From Nannobrachium achirus (Eukaryota; Chordata; Actinopteri; Myctophiformes; Myctophidae), in the NCBI GenBank assembly GCA_963921795.1, contig OY997644.1, forward strand, positions 2,720,254 to 2,784,253: a stretch of 64,000 nucleotides of DNA. The letters run 5' to 3'. This document shows positions 32,001 through 39,340 of the stretch, in pieces. The notes under the pieces were generated by a model. It had not been told where the DNA came from, searched no databases, and saw nothing but the letters and a program-made list of their open reading frames with translations. Made by a program: the position numbers and the translations under genes. Within the stretch, counting starts at the first letter, position 1, and each line of letters opens with the position of its first letter.

Positions 32001-34304
32001 GGCATAATGAGTAGTAGGCTATTTTGTCTTTCTACTTTTTGTACGTTAAGTACATTTTGATGCCAATACTTTTGTAAATGTTTAATTCCTGACTTTTACT
32101 TGTAACAGAGTAGGCTATTTTTACACTGTAGTATTGACACTTTTACTTAAAGGGATATTCCACTTTCAAAAAAACTTTTTGTCATTGTATGGTCTAATCA
32201 GGCTTGTATGAACACCCTGAACAGTTTTTAATTTTCTTCATTCAGTATTTAGATATTTGATGTAAATGTTACCAGGCCCTCCAGGCTCAGGGCCTCTCCC
32301 CACACACACTCATTGTAACTTCAAACTCCATTTTAACCATGATAGATTCATTAAAAACACCCATTATTTTTTCTGCTGACTCATACTACCCTCCTAATAC
32401 GTGAGCAGGCCATGTTTTTTCCATAACGTTTTTCATGTATTTTTTATATATTTTTATTGCATTTAATTGTTTCCATTTTCCCAAAGAATTATTAAAAATA
32501 CACGAAAAACGTTATGGAAAAAACACGGCCTGCTCACGTATTAGGAGGGTAGTATGAGTCACCAGAAAAAATAATGGGTGTTTTTAATGAATCTATCATG
32601 GTTAAAATGGAGTTTGAAGTTACAATGAGTGTGTGTGGGGAGAGGCCCTGGGGCCTGGGCCTGGTAACATTTACATCAAATATCTAAATATTGAATGAAG
32701 AAAATTAAAAACTGTTCAGGATGTTTATACAAGCCTGATTAGACCATACAATGACAAAAAGTTTTTTTGAAAGTGGAATATCCCTTTAAGTACATTTGAG
32801 TACTTTTTCCACCACTGCAAAATAGTATAGGTCTACAGTTTTATTTTATTTTATAAACTTAAATTAGTATTAAGTTAGAGGCTATATATTATGGAAGGAT
32901 AATACAAATGAACTGATTCCTTTCATGAGTAAAGATTTACTATATTGTGAAGACGCATTCAGCGATCATTTACTCTTACATTACTTATTGCAGGTCACAG
33001 TTCACCCACTTTCTATCTAATTTATGACAATACTTTCTTCATCCTAACCAGTGTTAACTATAAACCAACAGTAAATTAAACCTTAACAGGGACACTTCTT
33101 GGTCTTCCCTTCCACTGTGTATTATGTTGAGTAAGGATACAGGTAAGGTGGGCAATAGGGACATCTGGGCACCTCAATGTAAAATTAGCATTATAGAATG
33201 TGAACATGCATGGTACATCATTATCATGATGTACCATTATCACGATGGGGCATGAACAACTTATGGTTCATGACCCAAAATGACTTGGTTAGGTTTTGTA
33301 GCAATTTGTAGCAATTGTAGAAAATATTAGACATTAATTGTCAATTTTTTAAGCATGTAATGATCATGTAAACTTTCTGGTAGGAGACACAAAGGAGAAT
33401 CGCCGCGTCTCCTACCAGATACATGAGGGTCTTTATTATTGTCACATTATTGCAGGTTTCCACAATTAGTTTTCCCCAAGGGCCGAATTATGTCTAGGGT
33501 ACCAAGCTGAGGGCCACAACATTGCAGGGGGCGTTCCCACTACTCCGTCGTTGTTGGGTGAAAATCTTGTTTGTCCAAAACCGTTCGTTTTGAATTTATC
33601 ATTTTAAAAATGATTTAAACTAGTGAAACAGCCGATCTACAAGCACACAACGCCTCGCACCGCGAGGCGTTGTGTGCTTGTAGATCTGCTGTTTTCACTA
33701 CTTTCGTGCGACAGCCTTGTATGATTTGCAAAAGAACGTACACATTTGGAGATACGAGATTTCCACCCAACAACAACGATATACTAGTGTTGTTGCTGCT
33801 CTTATACCACCATTATTACTGGGGTTGGTGTGGGCCAGACAGTAGCCCTATTGGGGAACCCTGGCCTGCATTATTGTCTTAGAATGTATTTATTTTTTAC
33901 ATCGAGGTGCCCAAATGGTTTTGGTACCTACCTGTCCTGACCTGTTACTTGAGAACAGTCAGTCAGTGCCCTTTACACTCAACTGCATTGTTCTTCTGCC
34001 CCCTGCAGGCCACAGCCACCAACTGTTCCATGTCTGTGGCATCATGGGCACCCATTTCCAGATGAACGCCATCGAGCAGGACATGGACCTGCGACGCACG
34101 TGGCTCCTCACACACTCACTGCCCATAAGCTTTGCCAACACGCTGGTGGTGATATTGGTGTCATTGTTGCTGAATCTGATCATCATCATGTTGTTCTCCC
34201 TGCCTCTCCTCTGGTCACCGTCCAGTCAGGAAACAACAAGTCACAGTAAAGGACAGAAAGAGACATCCATAATAGCCAAGGGCTGTGCCTGTGCCTGCTA
34301 CTAA
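15868..34304 (+). CDS. paqr5: Membrane progestin receptor gamma (PAQR family), 7 coding exons
   Basis: Coding exons: 15868-15921, 16788-16915, 24983-25188, 26000-26126, 28337-28430, 31037-31181, 34009-34304 (stop TAA 34302-34304). All junctions are GT/AG and phases agree, giving 349 aa (human PAQR5 is about 330). The product should be a seven-transmembrane plasma-membrane progestin receptor of the PAQR family. Seen: the N-terminal motif NETLNIWTHF (residues 48-57); S99-x3-H103, D120 and the H255-x3-H259 pair, matching the zinc-site residues of PAQR/adiponectin receptors; and several hydrophobic segments, the last at about 288-320. The polar tail ends in a cysteine-rich CACACY. The start is the first ATG of exon 1, with a TATA box about 100 bp upstream. 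Assignment to paqr5 rather than paqr6/7/8 rests on sequence resemblance from memory and on kif23 being next door. Which duplicate (paqr5a or paqr5b) cannot be decided. Additional non-coding 5' exons are possible. Confidence 0.93.
16319..16694. mobile_element. H2 hAT-like MITE in paqr5 intron 2
   Basis: CAGTGGTTCTCAACC ... GGTTGAGAACCACTG, flanks AGTTAAGG and AGTTCAGG (7/8). Internal hairpin shortened to 16521-16570 (AAAATAGCCGATCTACATGC and its complement). Ends 93 bp before exon 2. Confidence 0.85.
16953..17368. mobile_element. H4 hAT-like MITE, copy 2
   Basis: Same ends as 13961, flanked by CTTATCAT at 16945-16952 and 17369-17376, a perfect 8-bp duplication. Begins 38 bp after paqr5 exon 2. 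Confidence 0.9.
17560..18064. mobile_element. H1 hAT-like MITE with family A inside
   Basis: CAGGGACGTGCTGGG ... CCAGCACGTCCCTG, flanked by TACATCAT at 17552-17559 and 18065-18072. Family A copy 4 lies at 17639-17918. Its hairpin has a 20-nt duplication in the left arm (GCCGGTCTACAAGCACACA twice). Confidence 0.9.
18086..18494. mobile_element. hAT-like MITE (CAGGGGTCGGCAACC) with perfect target duplication
   Basis: Ends CAGGGGTCGGCAACC and GGTTGCCTACCCCTG, flanked by GTATACAG at 18078-18085 and 18495-18502. No shared hairpin inside. Confidence 0.88.
18617..18902. mobile_element. F3 foldback MITE flanked by TTAA
   Basis: TTAAAGGAGTAGTTCACCCC ... GGGGTGAACTACTCCTTTAA. The arms are about 130 bp and largely complementary, meeting at a second palindrome (GGTGACCCGTTTTGAAACGG). 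Confidence 0.88.
19252..19735. mobile_element. H8 hAT-like element carrying family A
   Basis: CAAGGTTCCCCAATTAG at the left, ATTGGGGAACCCTG at the right, flanked by CTTTAGGG at 19244-19251 and 19736-19743. Family A copy 5 at 19371-19618 ends in a GAC repeat. Confidence 0.88.
19805..20190 (-). pseudogene. RTE-like LINE reverse transcriptase 3' remnant
   Basis: On the minus strand, LDGIYTRMLRMAL then RRMRLAGHC and LTLWEPTQGK follow the C-terminal pattern of RTE-type ORF2 (the family often misannotated as craniofacial development protein 2-like). The pieces lie in two frames, so the copy is frameshifted. Confidence 0.7.
20191..20939. other. paqr5 intron DNA with one degraded hairpin element
   Basis: 20662-20840 begins GGGCCCTATTTTATCCATGC and carries the hairpin AGCTGATCTACAAGCTCACA (about 20757-20804). 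The same family, split by another element, is at 37174-37979. Nothing coding. Confidence 0.5.
20940..21125 (-). pseudogene. L2-like LINE 3' tail
   Basis: On the minus strand from about 21125, LPSKPP and the segment AAAACCCACCTGTTCGCAAT (typical L2 ending KTHLF) lead into an AT-rich tail. Strongly truncated. Confidence 0.5.
21126..22166. other. paqr5 intron DNA with short palindromes
   Basis: A 26-bp perfect palindrome ACACGTGCAGACCGGTCTGC... at 21461-21486 lies between ATAATAATAA and TTATTATTAT. 21585-21700 (CTTTATTTTAGGGCTAATGC ... GCCTTCTTCAGGGTGA) resembles a common vertebrate retroelement tail. No gene. Confidence 0.45.
22167..22725. mobile_element. H9 hAT-like element (22210-22682) between 43-bp direct repeats
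   Basis: Element ends CAGGGGTTTTCAAAG and TTTGGGAACCCCTG. Immediately adjacent on each side is the same 43-bp segment (22167-22209 and 22683-22725; starts GGTTACGGGTCAGTA, ends GGGATCCTAGAG) with two mismatches. Inside is a partial family A copy (22401-22573) whose left TIR is shortened. Confidence 0.85.
22846..23037. repeat. (GAAA)n, GT/GC and (CA)n microsatellites
   Basis: (GAAA)n about 22846-22894, then GTGC-rich tract, then (CA)n about 22980-23016 and (GT)n to 23030. Open frames through it are repeat artefacts. Confidence 0.9.
23030..23330. repeat. M1 repeat, copy 2, and second GT array
   Basis: AGAACAAACAATTAG through GAGAATGGGGAGTGTGTG repeats 628-840. A (GT/GC)n array follows at 23262-23325. 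Confidence 0.7.
23670..24057. mobile_element. H8 hAT-like element with truncated family A
   Basis: CAGGGTTCCCCAATTAG ... ATTGGGGAACCCTG, flanked by AACTACGG at 23662-23669 and 24058-24065. Family A (23759-23952) has lost its left TIR but keeps the full 39-bp-arm hairpin. Confidence 0.9.
24058..24512. other. paqr5 intron DNA, nothing recognised
   Basis: No inverted-repeat element boundary or coding sequence noticed. Confidence 0.4.
24513..24838. mobile_element. Family A hairpin MITE with partial right-arm duplication
   Basis: Reverse orientation, hairpin at about 24619-24702. A segment of about 62 bp (TTGTAGATCGGCTGTTTTCA ... ATGATAAATGCTAAACGA) is present twice in tandem (about 24677-24738 and 24739-24800). 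Ends 144 bp before paqr5 exon 3. A further decayed hairpin lies between (24868-24921). Confidence 0.8.
25189..25667. other. paqr5 intron 4 proximal part
   Basis: Contains an inverted repeat (TATGGGCATAGAAGGGACAC 25386-25405 against GTGTCCCTTTCATGCCCATA 25433-25452) and a CTGT array at about 25475-25497. No gene. Confidence 0.5.
25668..25937. repeat. M1 repeat, copy 3, with CA/CGCA array
   Basis: AGCAAACAACTATGTGTGAT through GAGAATGGGGAGTGTATTAG as in copy 1, followed by a CACGCA/CA array (25883-25937). Lies 62 bp upstream of exon 4. Confidence 0.75.
26171..26608. mobile_element. H5 hAT-like MITE in paqr5 intron
   Basis: CAGTGTTGTTTTTGACAGC at the left, GTCGACGAAATCAACACTG at the right. The centre keeps the right hairpin arm (GACGCGTTGTGAGCTTGTAG, 26345-26364). 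Confidence 0.8.
27169..27438. mobile_element. Family A hairpin MITE, solitary copy
   Basis: TATCGTCGTTGTCGGGTGG ... CCCGACAGTGACGATA. The left arm is partly duplicated (CTAGCCGATCTACAAG and CTAGCTGATCTACAAG), hairpin about 27246-27333. Confidence 0.8.
27630..27914. mobile_element. F4 MITE, copy 2
   Basis: AAGCCCTTTGCACACAGG ... CTGTGTGCAAAGGGCTT, inverted relative to 8771-9097. Confidence 0.8.
28647..29174. mobile_element. H5 hAT-like MITE with perfect target duplication and complete hairpin
   Basis: Ends as at 26171, flanked by GTGCCATA at 28639-28646 and 29175-29182. Hairpin 28872-28953: arms GTGCTGAAAATAGCGGATCT ... with 26+ complementary bases continuing to GCAGCGCGACGCG. Confidence 0.9.
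29359..29829. mobile_element. F1 foldback MITE, copy 2
   Basis: TTAAAGGACAACTTTAG ... CAAAGTTGTCCTTTAA with near-complete inversion of the two halves. Confidence 0.85.
29968..30345 (-). mobile_element. Tandem pair of tRNA-like SINE units
   Basis: On the minus strand each unit has TGGTTAAGATATTGG (A-box-like) and GGTTCGAAGCCGGG or GGTTCGAGGCCGGG (B-box-like), separated by CTTTCACGC as in tRNA-Glu. The two units (about 29968-30175 and 30185-30345) are about 87-90% alike over 150 bp. The stems do not close as a real tRNA. Confidence 0.6.
30403..30888. mobile_element. H8 hAT-like element, inverted, with family A
   Basis: CAGGATTCCCCAATAGGCGG ... ACTAATTGGGGAACCATG. Family A at 30518-30770, hairpin about 30618-30696 with two arm mismatches. 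Confidence 0.85.
31253..31733. mobile_element. F1 foldback MITE, copy 3
   Basis: TTAAAGTACAACTTTG at the left, AAAGTTGTCCTTTGA at the right. Begins 72 bp after paqr5 exon 6. Confidence 0.8.
32147..32789. mobile_element. F2 foldback MITE, copy 2
   Basis: TTAAAGGGATATTCCACTTTC mirrored by GAAAGTGGAATATCCCTTTAA. The roughly 300-bp arms are highly complementary. Confidence 0.9.
32819..33452. other. paqr5 intron DNA with small palindromes
   Basis: CATCATTATCATGATG (33218-33233) and a 12-bp stem CTGGTAGGAGAC/GTCTCCTACCAG (33377-33418) with an 18-nt loop. No gene. Confidence 0.45.
33453..33863. mobile_element. H8 hAT-like element with family A, copy 4
   Basis: CAGGTTTCCACAATTAG ... TATTGGGGAACCCTG. 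Family A at 33545-33781, hairpin about 33619-33699. Right end 146 bp before paqr5 exon 7. Confidence 0.85.
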
Positions 34305-34313
34305 ACTATAAAT

Positions 34314-34613
34314 CAGTGGTTCTCAACCTTTTCAGGCCGCGACCCCCAAAATAATCATATTTTAACTGGGGACCCCTCCACCCTGACAAGCATTACATTT
34401 TGTATAACAGGTGAAAATAGCAGATCTACATGCTCACAATGCAGGCATTGTGAGCATGTACATGTAGCATACAGCATATACTTAGACTTTATGTTGGTTT
34501 GTTTACTGTCGAGTGAGAAAACAATGTTGTACATTAAGTTAATCTTCTGGGGACCCCACAAAATAATTTGGGGACCCTACTGGGGGTCCCAACCCACAAG
34601 TTGAGAACCACTG
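34314..34613. mobile_element. H2 hAT-like MITE in the paqr5 3' UTR
   Basis: CAGTGGTTCTCAACC ... GTTGAGAACCACTG. Starts 10 bp after the paqr5 stop codon, so it should be part of the mRNA. Internal hairpin about 34413-34462 (CTACATGCTCACAATGC and complement). Confidence 0.85.
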
Positions 34614-34848
34614 CATAGATCAGGGGTCATCACCATGCTGGCTCGTGGTGGACTTTTTTGACAAAAATCTATTTTTGCCATGGACATAGGTTACAAACAA
34701 GCGGACAATATTGTTACCAGAAACACAAAAGAGCTAGCCCTAATATTATACATTATATAGCCCTACTGTAGTACAGCGTTCAAGGGACCTTGAGGGTTCC
34801 TTGAGGGTGGTCTGCAACTCTGAGAGTTATGGGGGTCCTTGAAAAGTC
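34614..34848. other. paqr5 3' UTR/downstream, repeat-like
   Basis: CAGGGGTCATCACCATGCTG resembles another hAT-like end, and a related block is at 28560-28620. No coding sequence. Confidence 0.35.
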
Positions 34849-35095
34849 TAGCTCAGTCGGTAGAGCTCTCGCCTCTGTACCGCAAGGTCATGGGTTCAAT
34901 TCCGGGCACCGCCAACTCAGCGTATGAGTAGCACGGCTTGTCGACTCGTGCGGCAAGTACTGGGAGCTGATGGTAGGTGTGGCGCTCCACCTCAGCAGTC
35001 CATCTCCCAGGGGTCTAGCGCATTGTAACGGGGACAGACTCCCGCGTGTTACAGGCTGTTACCGACAATAAGCCACTCCCGACCTACTTGTCTGT
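34849..35095 (+). mobile_element. tRNA-derived SINE
   Basis: TAGCTCAGTCGGTAGAGC (A box, about 34853) and GGGTTCAATTCCGGGC (B box, about 34891) head a body ending near CTTGTCTGTACC. Lies in the probable paqr5 3' UTR in sense orientation. Confidence 0.8.
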
Positions 35096-37173
35096 ACCAG
35101 TGGACTCCTAATGTTCCACAGTGTCATAGTAAATCAGTGTCATACATATTCTGAAGAAACCCTGGAGACTGACATTCAGTAATTGGTCTTATGATCAAAA
35201 TAGGAACACTGTAATGTTCAAAATCAAATTCTAGCATTGCACCAACAAGGACAAGTCTTTGCCACAGACACATTTGTCTGTGTACAGACATATTGAGTAT
35301 GGCTGCTATAGATAACTACAAGAATGCAGATTTGAGGAATTATGAGTGCATGGGAAATTGAGGCATTATAGGGATGTGATTACATTATTATAAAGTCACG
35401 TTCAATGGAACTACACAACAGAACCTTGACAGATACCTCTTAAGGATAACGGCTGAGACTTTCTTATATTCACTTCAGGATATACTATGTGTTGATAATA
35501 TTGTAGGCCTACATATTATTCATCCTCATATCCACTGTTGATATAGTCTGAATATATATTCACTGGTGATAGATGTACACTATATTCTATTGACTACTAT
35601 TGAATACTTATTTTCATATATTTATTCGTCAACTCTATAACACCTACATTTCCTCCCAGGGATATTATCATTGTATGCTCAGATGAGTCATAAACAGAAG
35701 TAATATTTTATTAAGTAGATGTGTTGCATGGCATTGTAAATTATTGTACATACACTTTTCTATGTCAAAGTTGCTGCATTCTGGGACTTATAATGTATGT
35801 ATAAATAATGTTTTTTTAGAGAGGAAAATGCCCTTCCCTTTTTCTAATGCCCAGATGTGTTATATGCTCCTCCATTTTTCTAATGCTAAAATTTGTTAAT
35901 ACTCCTCATTTTTTTTAAATGCCCAGAATCTTTCCCCTTTTGCTATTTTGGGGCTAATGCTCCCCCCAGAGTAAGGATGCTGGGGTTACCACTTGAGGTT
36001 AATGTCAACATCTTCAACAAACCATAAATATGATCTGGGTCACTATGGACGAGTTTACATGTTGTACTGAATTAAAAACACATGGGTATAAGTTTTGAAG
36101 GGACCTACAATGAAGTTCTGGGGTAATTCGATGATGAGTGAGTGACACATTGTTTCTTAGGAAACGTATGACTTAAAACGGCTACAACTGTAGCATGTTA
36201 CTTATATGTGATGTAATGTCTATGAATGTTTTTGTTTTGTTTTATAGTTTTTGATCTGTTGTTGTTGACCGGTTCATATTTCTCTGATTCCCTTACTTGT
36301 GGAGTATGAAGACTAGATATTGTTGCCTGGAATGTTACAGAAACTTAGTGAAATACATGATAATGTAAACTACAGTATGAGTTTGATTCATTGCAAGCGA
36401 AAATGTGCGTTTCACTAATTGTACTATCAGTTAACTCGAAGTTAAGTGTTACTTCGCGTGTTAACTGGAGTTTTATGTAACATATATGTGCTCAGTATAG
36501 TTTGCTTAGCAGTTACTGTATGCCAACATTATCTGGTGGCTTTGGTGTTGGTGCATTCCAAAAAGCCAGTAATTCCACAATCCAATGCCATGAAACATTT
36601 GTCCTGTCAAACAACTGTCATTTGCCTCTGGTGAACCGTGAACTGTAGAACAGCCTCATCAGAGCTGCCTCTGGTTCGTACAGTATAGGTGGAAGTCATG
36701 GTCGGTGCACTTAAGAGATATCAGACATCAGGTCGGTAACTCTAGCTAAAAGTCTAATGAATGTAATAAAAGTTCTCATTTCATAAAATAAAGGATTGTA
36801 TCAAACAAAGACTGCCAGAGTTATTTGCATTTTAGATGTGTATGCATTTGTTACATTATGCCTGACTGTCATGACCTCATTCAGACCTCCCAAAACAAAC
36901 TGATATAATGGCTACTTCTCGGCCTTAAGCCCATCGTGACCCAACTAATTCCAACACACTTTGCTATAGTTTGGGATGGCTCAGGGTAGAAGACGGGGTT
37001 AAGCAAATAACTGGGATTGATAATCAAAGAGACAGTGCCCTCAATATAGTGTCATACGATACCTGTCTAGCTACTTCTCCAAAGTATGTGAAACTCACAG
37101 CAACATTGGTTTCTTTCTAAATTGCCAGGAGACCAAAAGGGGAGGTAAATGTAAATGTCCCATCTCTTTTGTA
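35096..37173. other. paqr5: Probable paqr5 3' UTR and intergenic DNA
   Basis: No coding sequence or complete transposon recognised. AT-rich. Polyadenylation signals near 36765-36792 probably end the paqr5 transcript. Confidence 0.45.
36765..36792 (+). terminator. paqr5: Candidate paqr5 polyadenylation signals
   Basis: AATAAA occurs at 36765-36770 and again at 36787-36792, the first I noticed on the + strand after the stop codon. Use of these would give a 3' UTR of about 2.5 kb that includes a MITE and a SINE. Positional inference only. Confidence 0.4.
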
Positions 37174-37979
37174 ATGGCCCTATTTTCTCCATGCCTTGAT
37201 CCCTAAACTCTTTTGCCATTTTTTACTTACAAAAGAAAAAAAAATGCTGATCTACAAGCTCACGTGTCGATGTAGAATGTATTTTTGACGTTTTTTTTTT
37301 AATGTTTTTCAAAACAGTAAAAAAGTAGTGCTGTCCAACGATTAAATATTTTAATTGCAATTAATCGCATGATTTATCTAGTTAATCGTGCGATTAATCG
37401 CACATAAGTCATACGTTTTTATCTGTTCACAATGTACCTTAGAGGGATATTTCTCAAGTCTTGTATACCCCTATTGACATGGGAGTGGAAAAATATGCTG
37501 GCTTTATGCAAAATTATGTTAATCCTTTATTGGAAATCAATTAAAACCCCAAATAAATCATAGTGGTACTGCATTAAACTGGCGGCAGCAGATGGGTATA
37601 AGGATCTGCTTAATTTACTTAATCTAAATGTACTTAGTAATATGAGTACTGTAGTAGTTTGTTGATTAGTTTTGTCACAATGAAAAAACATTTTAGAGGT
37701 ATTAATAAAATAATTAAAATTCAATAAATTGTCACTTTAGAAATGTGCAGATCATTTGGGGACCTCCCAAAAATAACTGTTGTAATGTTGAAAACCACTG
37801 TCCTAAACCACGGTTAGGCCAAATGGCTAAAATAAATAAATATGCGATTAATTGCGATTAAAATAATTAATCGCGATTAACATAGCGGCGAGTTAACTGC
37901 GATTAAATGAGTTAACTTGGACAGCCCTATAAAAAAGACAAAGAAGTTTGTATGGCATGGATAAAAATATAGCTCATAG
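37174..37979. mobile_element. Nested element: GGCCCTATTTT host with a GCTGTCCAACG insert
   Basis: Host ends TGGCCCTATTTTCTCCATGC and GCATGGATAAAAATA. Inside it, 37326-37929 (AGTGCTGTCCAACGATTAAA ... AACTTGGACAGCCCT) is a separate hAT-like element, itself containing a remnant of H2 (to about 37803). Hairpin remnant at about 37247-37276. Confidence 0.65.
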
Positions 37980-38097
37980 TGTTTGTAGGTCTATGATAGC
38001 CTATGTTAGGCCTATAATGTGTTAATTTTGTATGCTATGTTGTTGATGACCCCGATGGAAAGTCCCCAAGGACTTTTTTGTGTTATCCTTTTAGCTT

Positions 38098-38140
38098 TCT
38101 AGACTACGTTCTAATCTAGAATTCTAGAACGTAGTCTAGA
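38098..38140. repeat. Palindrome TCTAGACTACGTTCTA / TAGAACGTAGTCTAGA
   Basis: Two 16-nt complementary arms around an 11-nt spacer in intergenic DNA. No flanking element recognised. Confidence 0.7.
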
Positions 38141-38818
38141 CTCTAGACTAGGCCCTACTATTAAAGTATTCAATCAATCAATGAAGAATGTATGAATATT
38201 GCAGCTTCTGTGTGCATTGGACTTCCAAGCCTCTGGACATCCACATGTTTATTGTTCTGATATTTGTGTTATTTAGTTGTTGTTTGAATGGCCTCAAGGA
38301 ACAAAATGAGTGTTACATAATGTGTTAAACTAGAATGTATAAGAGTAAATTCTAGTTGTCTGATTTTCCTCACATCTGTCAAAAACCTTTCCTCTCCAAT
38401 ACTGGCAATTCTCTTTTCCACCGCTAGATGGTGGTGTAGAATATACTATTACCAAAGACGTATTTCTCTCAAAGTTAAAAGCATAGATAGGGTTATACTA
38501 AATAGGTTAAAAGCCCTAAATTCCTCTGTTTCTCGCCGGGTGATGGAGACAACAGATGCCATTTGGTTGGGTTAGAGTGCTGTAATAAAGCTTCTGTTTC
38601 ACACTTCAACAATGTTCAAGGTTCAGAGTTTGTCTTTATTGTTATAGGCCTATCCTGTGTTACATTTTGTGTACACTTTTTTCTTAAATGTATGTTTAAG
38701 CCTTTTTTATAATATATAATCGCGTTAAATAAAGTTAACCCTTTAAAATGCCTAATCGTTTTATTGATATAAATATTTTCGTATTGTCTATGGGGGAAAT
38801 GAATGGGATATTCGTTTA

Positions 38819-39117
38819 GGGAGAGTGTTTTCTGCTGGTGTTTCAGTCCGAGTGTATCAAAAAAAGGGTGCGTTCGGAAATGCGCACCGGCTCTGGTTAT
38901 AGGGTTAGGGTTTTGGGATTAGTTTTAGGAATAGTTTTACTGAGGTTAGGGTTAGGGTTAGGGTTTGGTTTAGGCATAGTTTTACTGAGTTTAGGGTTAG
39001 CATTAGGGTTAGGTTTAGGCACTCACTACACTGAGCACACACCCGGTGCGCATTTCCGAACGCACCCTTTGATACACTCGGACTGAACAACCTGCAGAAA
39101 ACACTCTCCCAGTAAAC
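38819..39117. mobile_element. Inverted-repeat element with TTAGGG-rich interior
   Basis: Left arm (GGGAGAGTGTTTTCTGC ... GTGCGTTCGGAAATGCGCAC, to about 38890) is mirrored by the right arm (about 39043-39117). Between them GGGTTAGGGTT-type repeats, mostly TTAGGG with TTAGGC/TTAGCA variants, fill about 150 bp. Ends about 33 bp before the first kif23 CCAAT box. Confidence 0.8.
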
Positions 39118-39149
39118 CACGCCCACTGCTATGCCCTATCTACTCTGTG

Positions 39150-39225
39150 ATTGGTTCAAACTCCACATAAAAAAAACCCCAACCAATCACGTTCCACAAG
39201 AGGGACTGAGGAGGTTATTTTCAAA
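39150..39225 (+). promoter_or_regulatory. kif23: kif23 promoter: two CCAAT boxes and CHR-like elements
   Basis: An inverted CCAAT box (ATTGG, 39150-39154) and a direct one (CCAAT, 39183-39187) are about 33 bp apart, the usual NF-Y spacing in cell-cycle promoters. TTCAAA, the reverse complement of the CHR TTTGAA, is at 39220-39225, about 33 bp downstream, and another is at 39155-39160. There is no TATA box. Mammalian KIF23 is known to be repressed and activated through a CHR by DREAM/MMB, so the same G2/M control is likely here. The transcription start is probably around 39240-39260. Confidence 0.6.
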
Positions 39226-39340
39226 TCCAGCCGCTCCAGTCCAGTCCGTTGTTGTTATCAGTAGTAGTGTGTCTGTGTGAAGCAGTCTGTGTGCAGTTTG
39301 TTTGGATAAGCGACGCTACGGCGGAAGGAGAGCAACAACA

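Larger units (their letters stand above)
31225..32818. mobile_element. GTGGAAAAAGTACT-type element split by two foldback MITEs
   Basis: The host runs from AGTACATTTACTCAAGTAC to GAGTACTTTTTCCACCACTG. F1 copy 3 (31253-31733) and F2 copy 2 (32147-32789) inserted into it. A single hairpin arm (AATAGCCGATCTACAAGC) remains at about 31945-31962. Confidence 0.75.

Noticed and set aside
34849-34920. A functional tRNA gene
   Set aside because: A and B boxes are present but the acceptor stem does not pair and a SINE body follows. The same holds for 9755-9943 and 29968-30345.
38938-39020. A true telomere or chromosome end
   Set aside because: The TTAGGG repeats are short, degenerate and enclosed by inverted arms, with normal genes on both sides.
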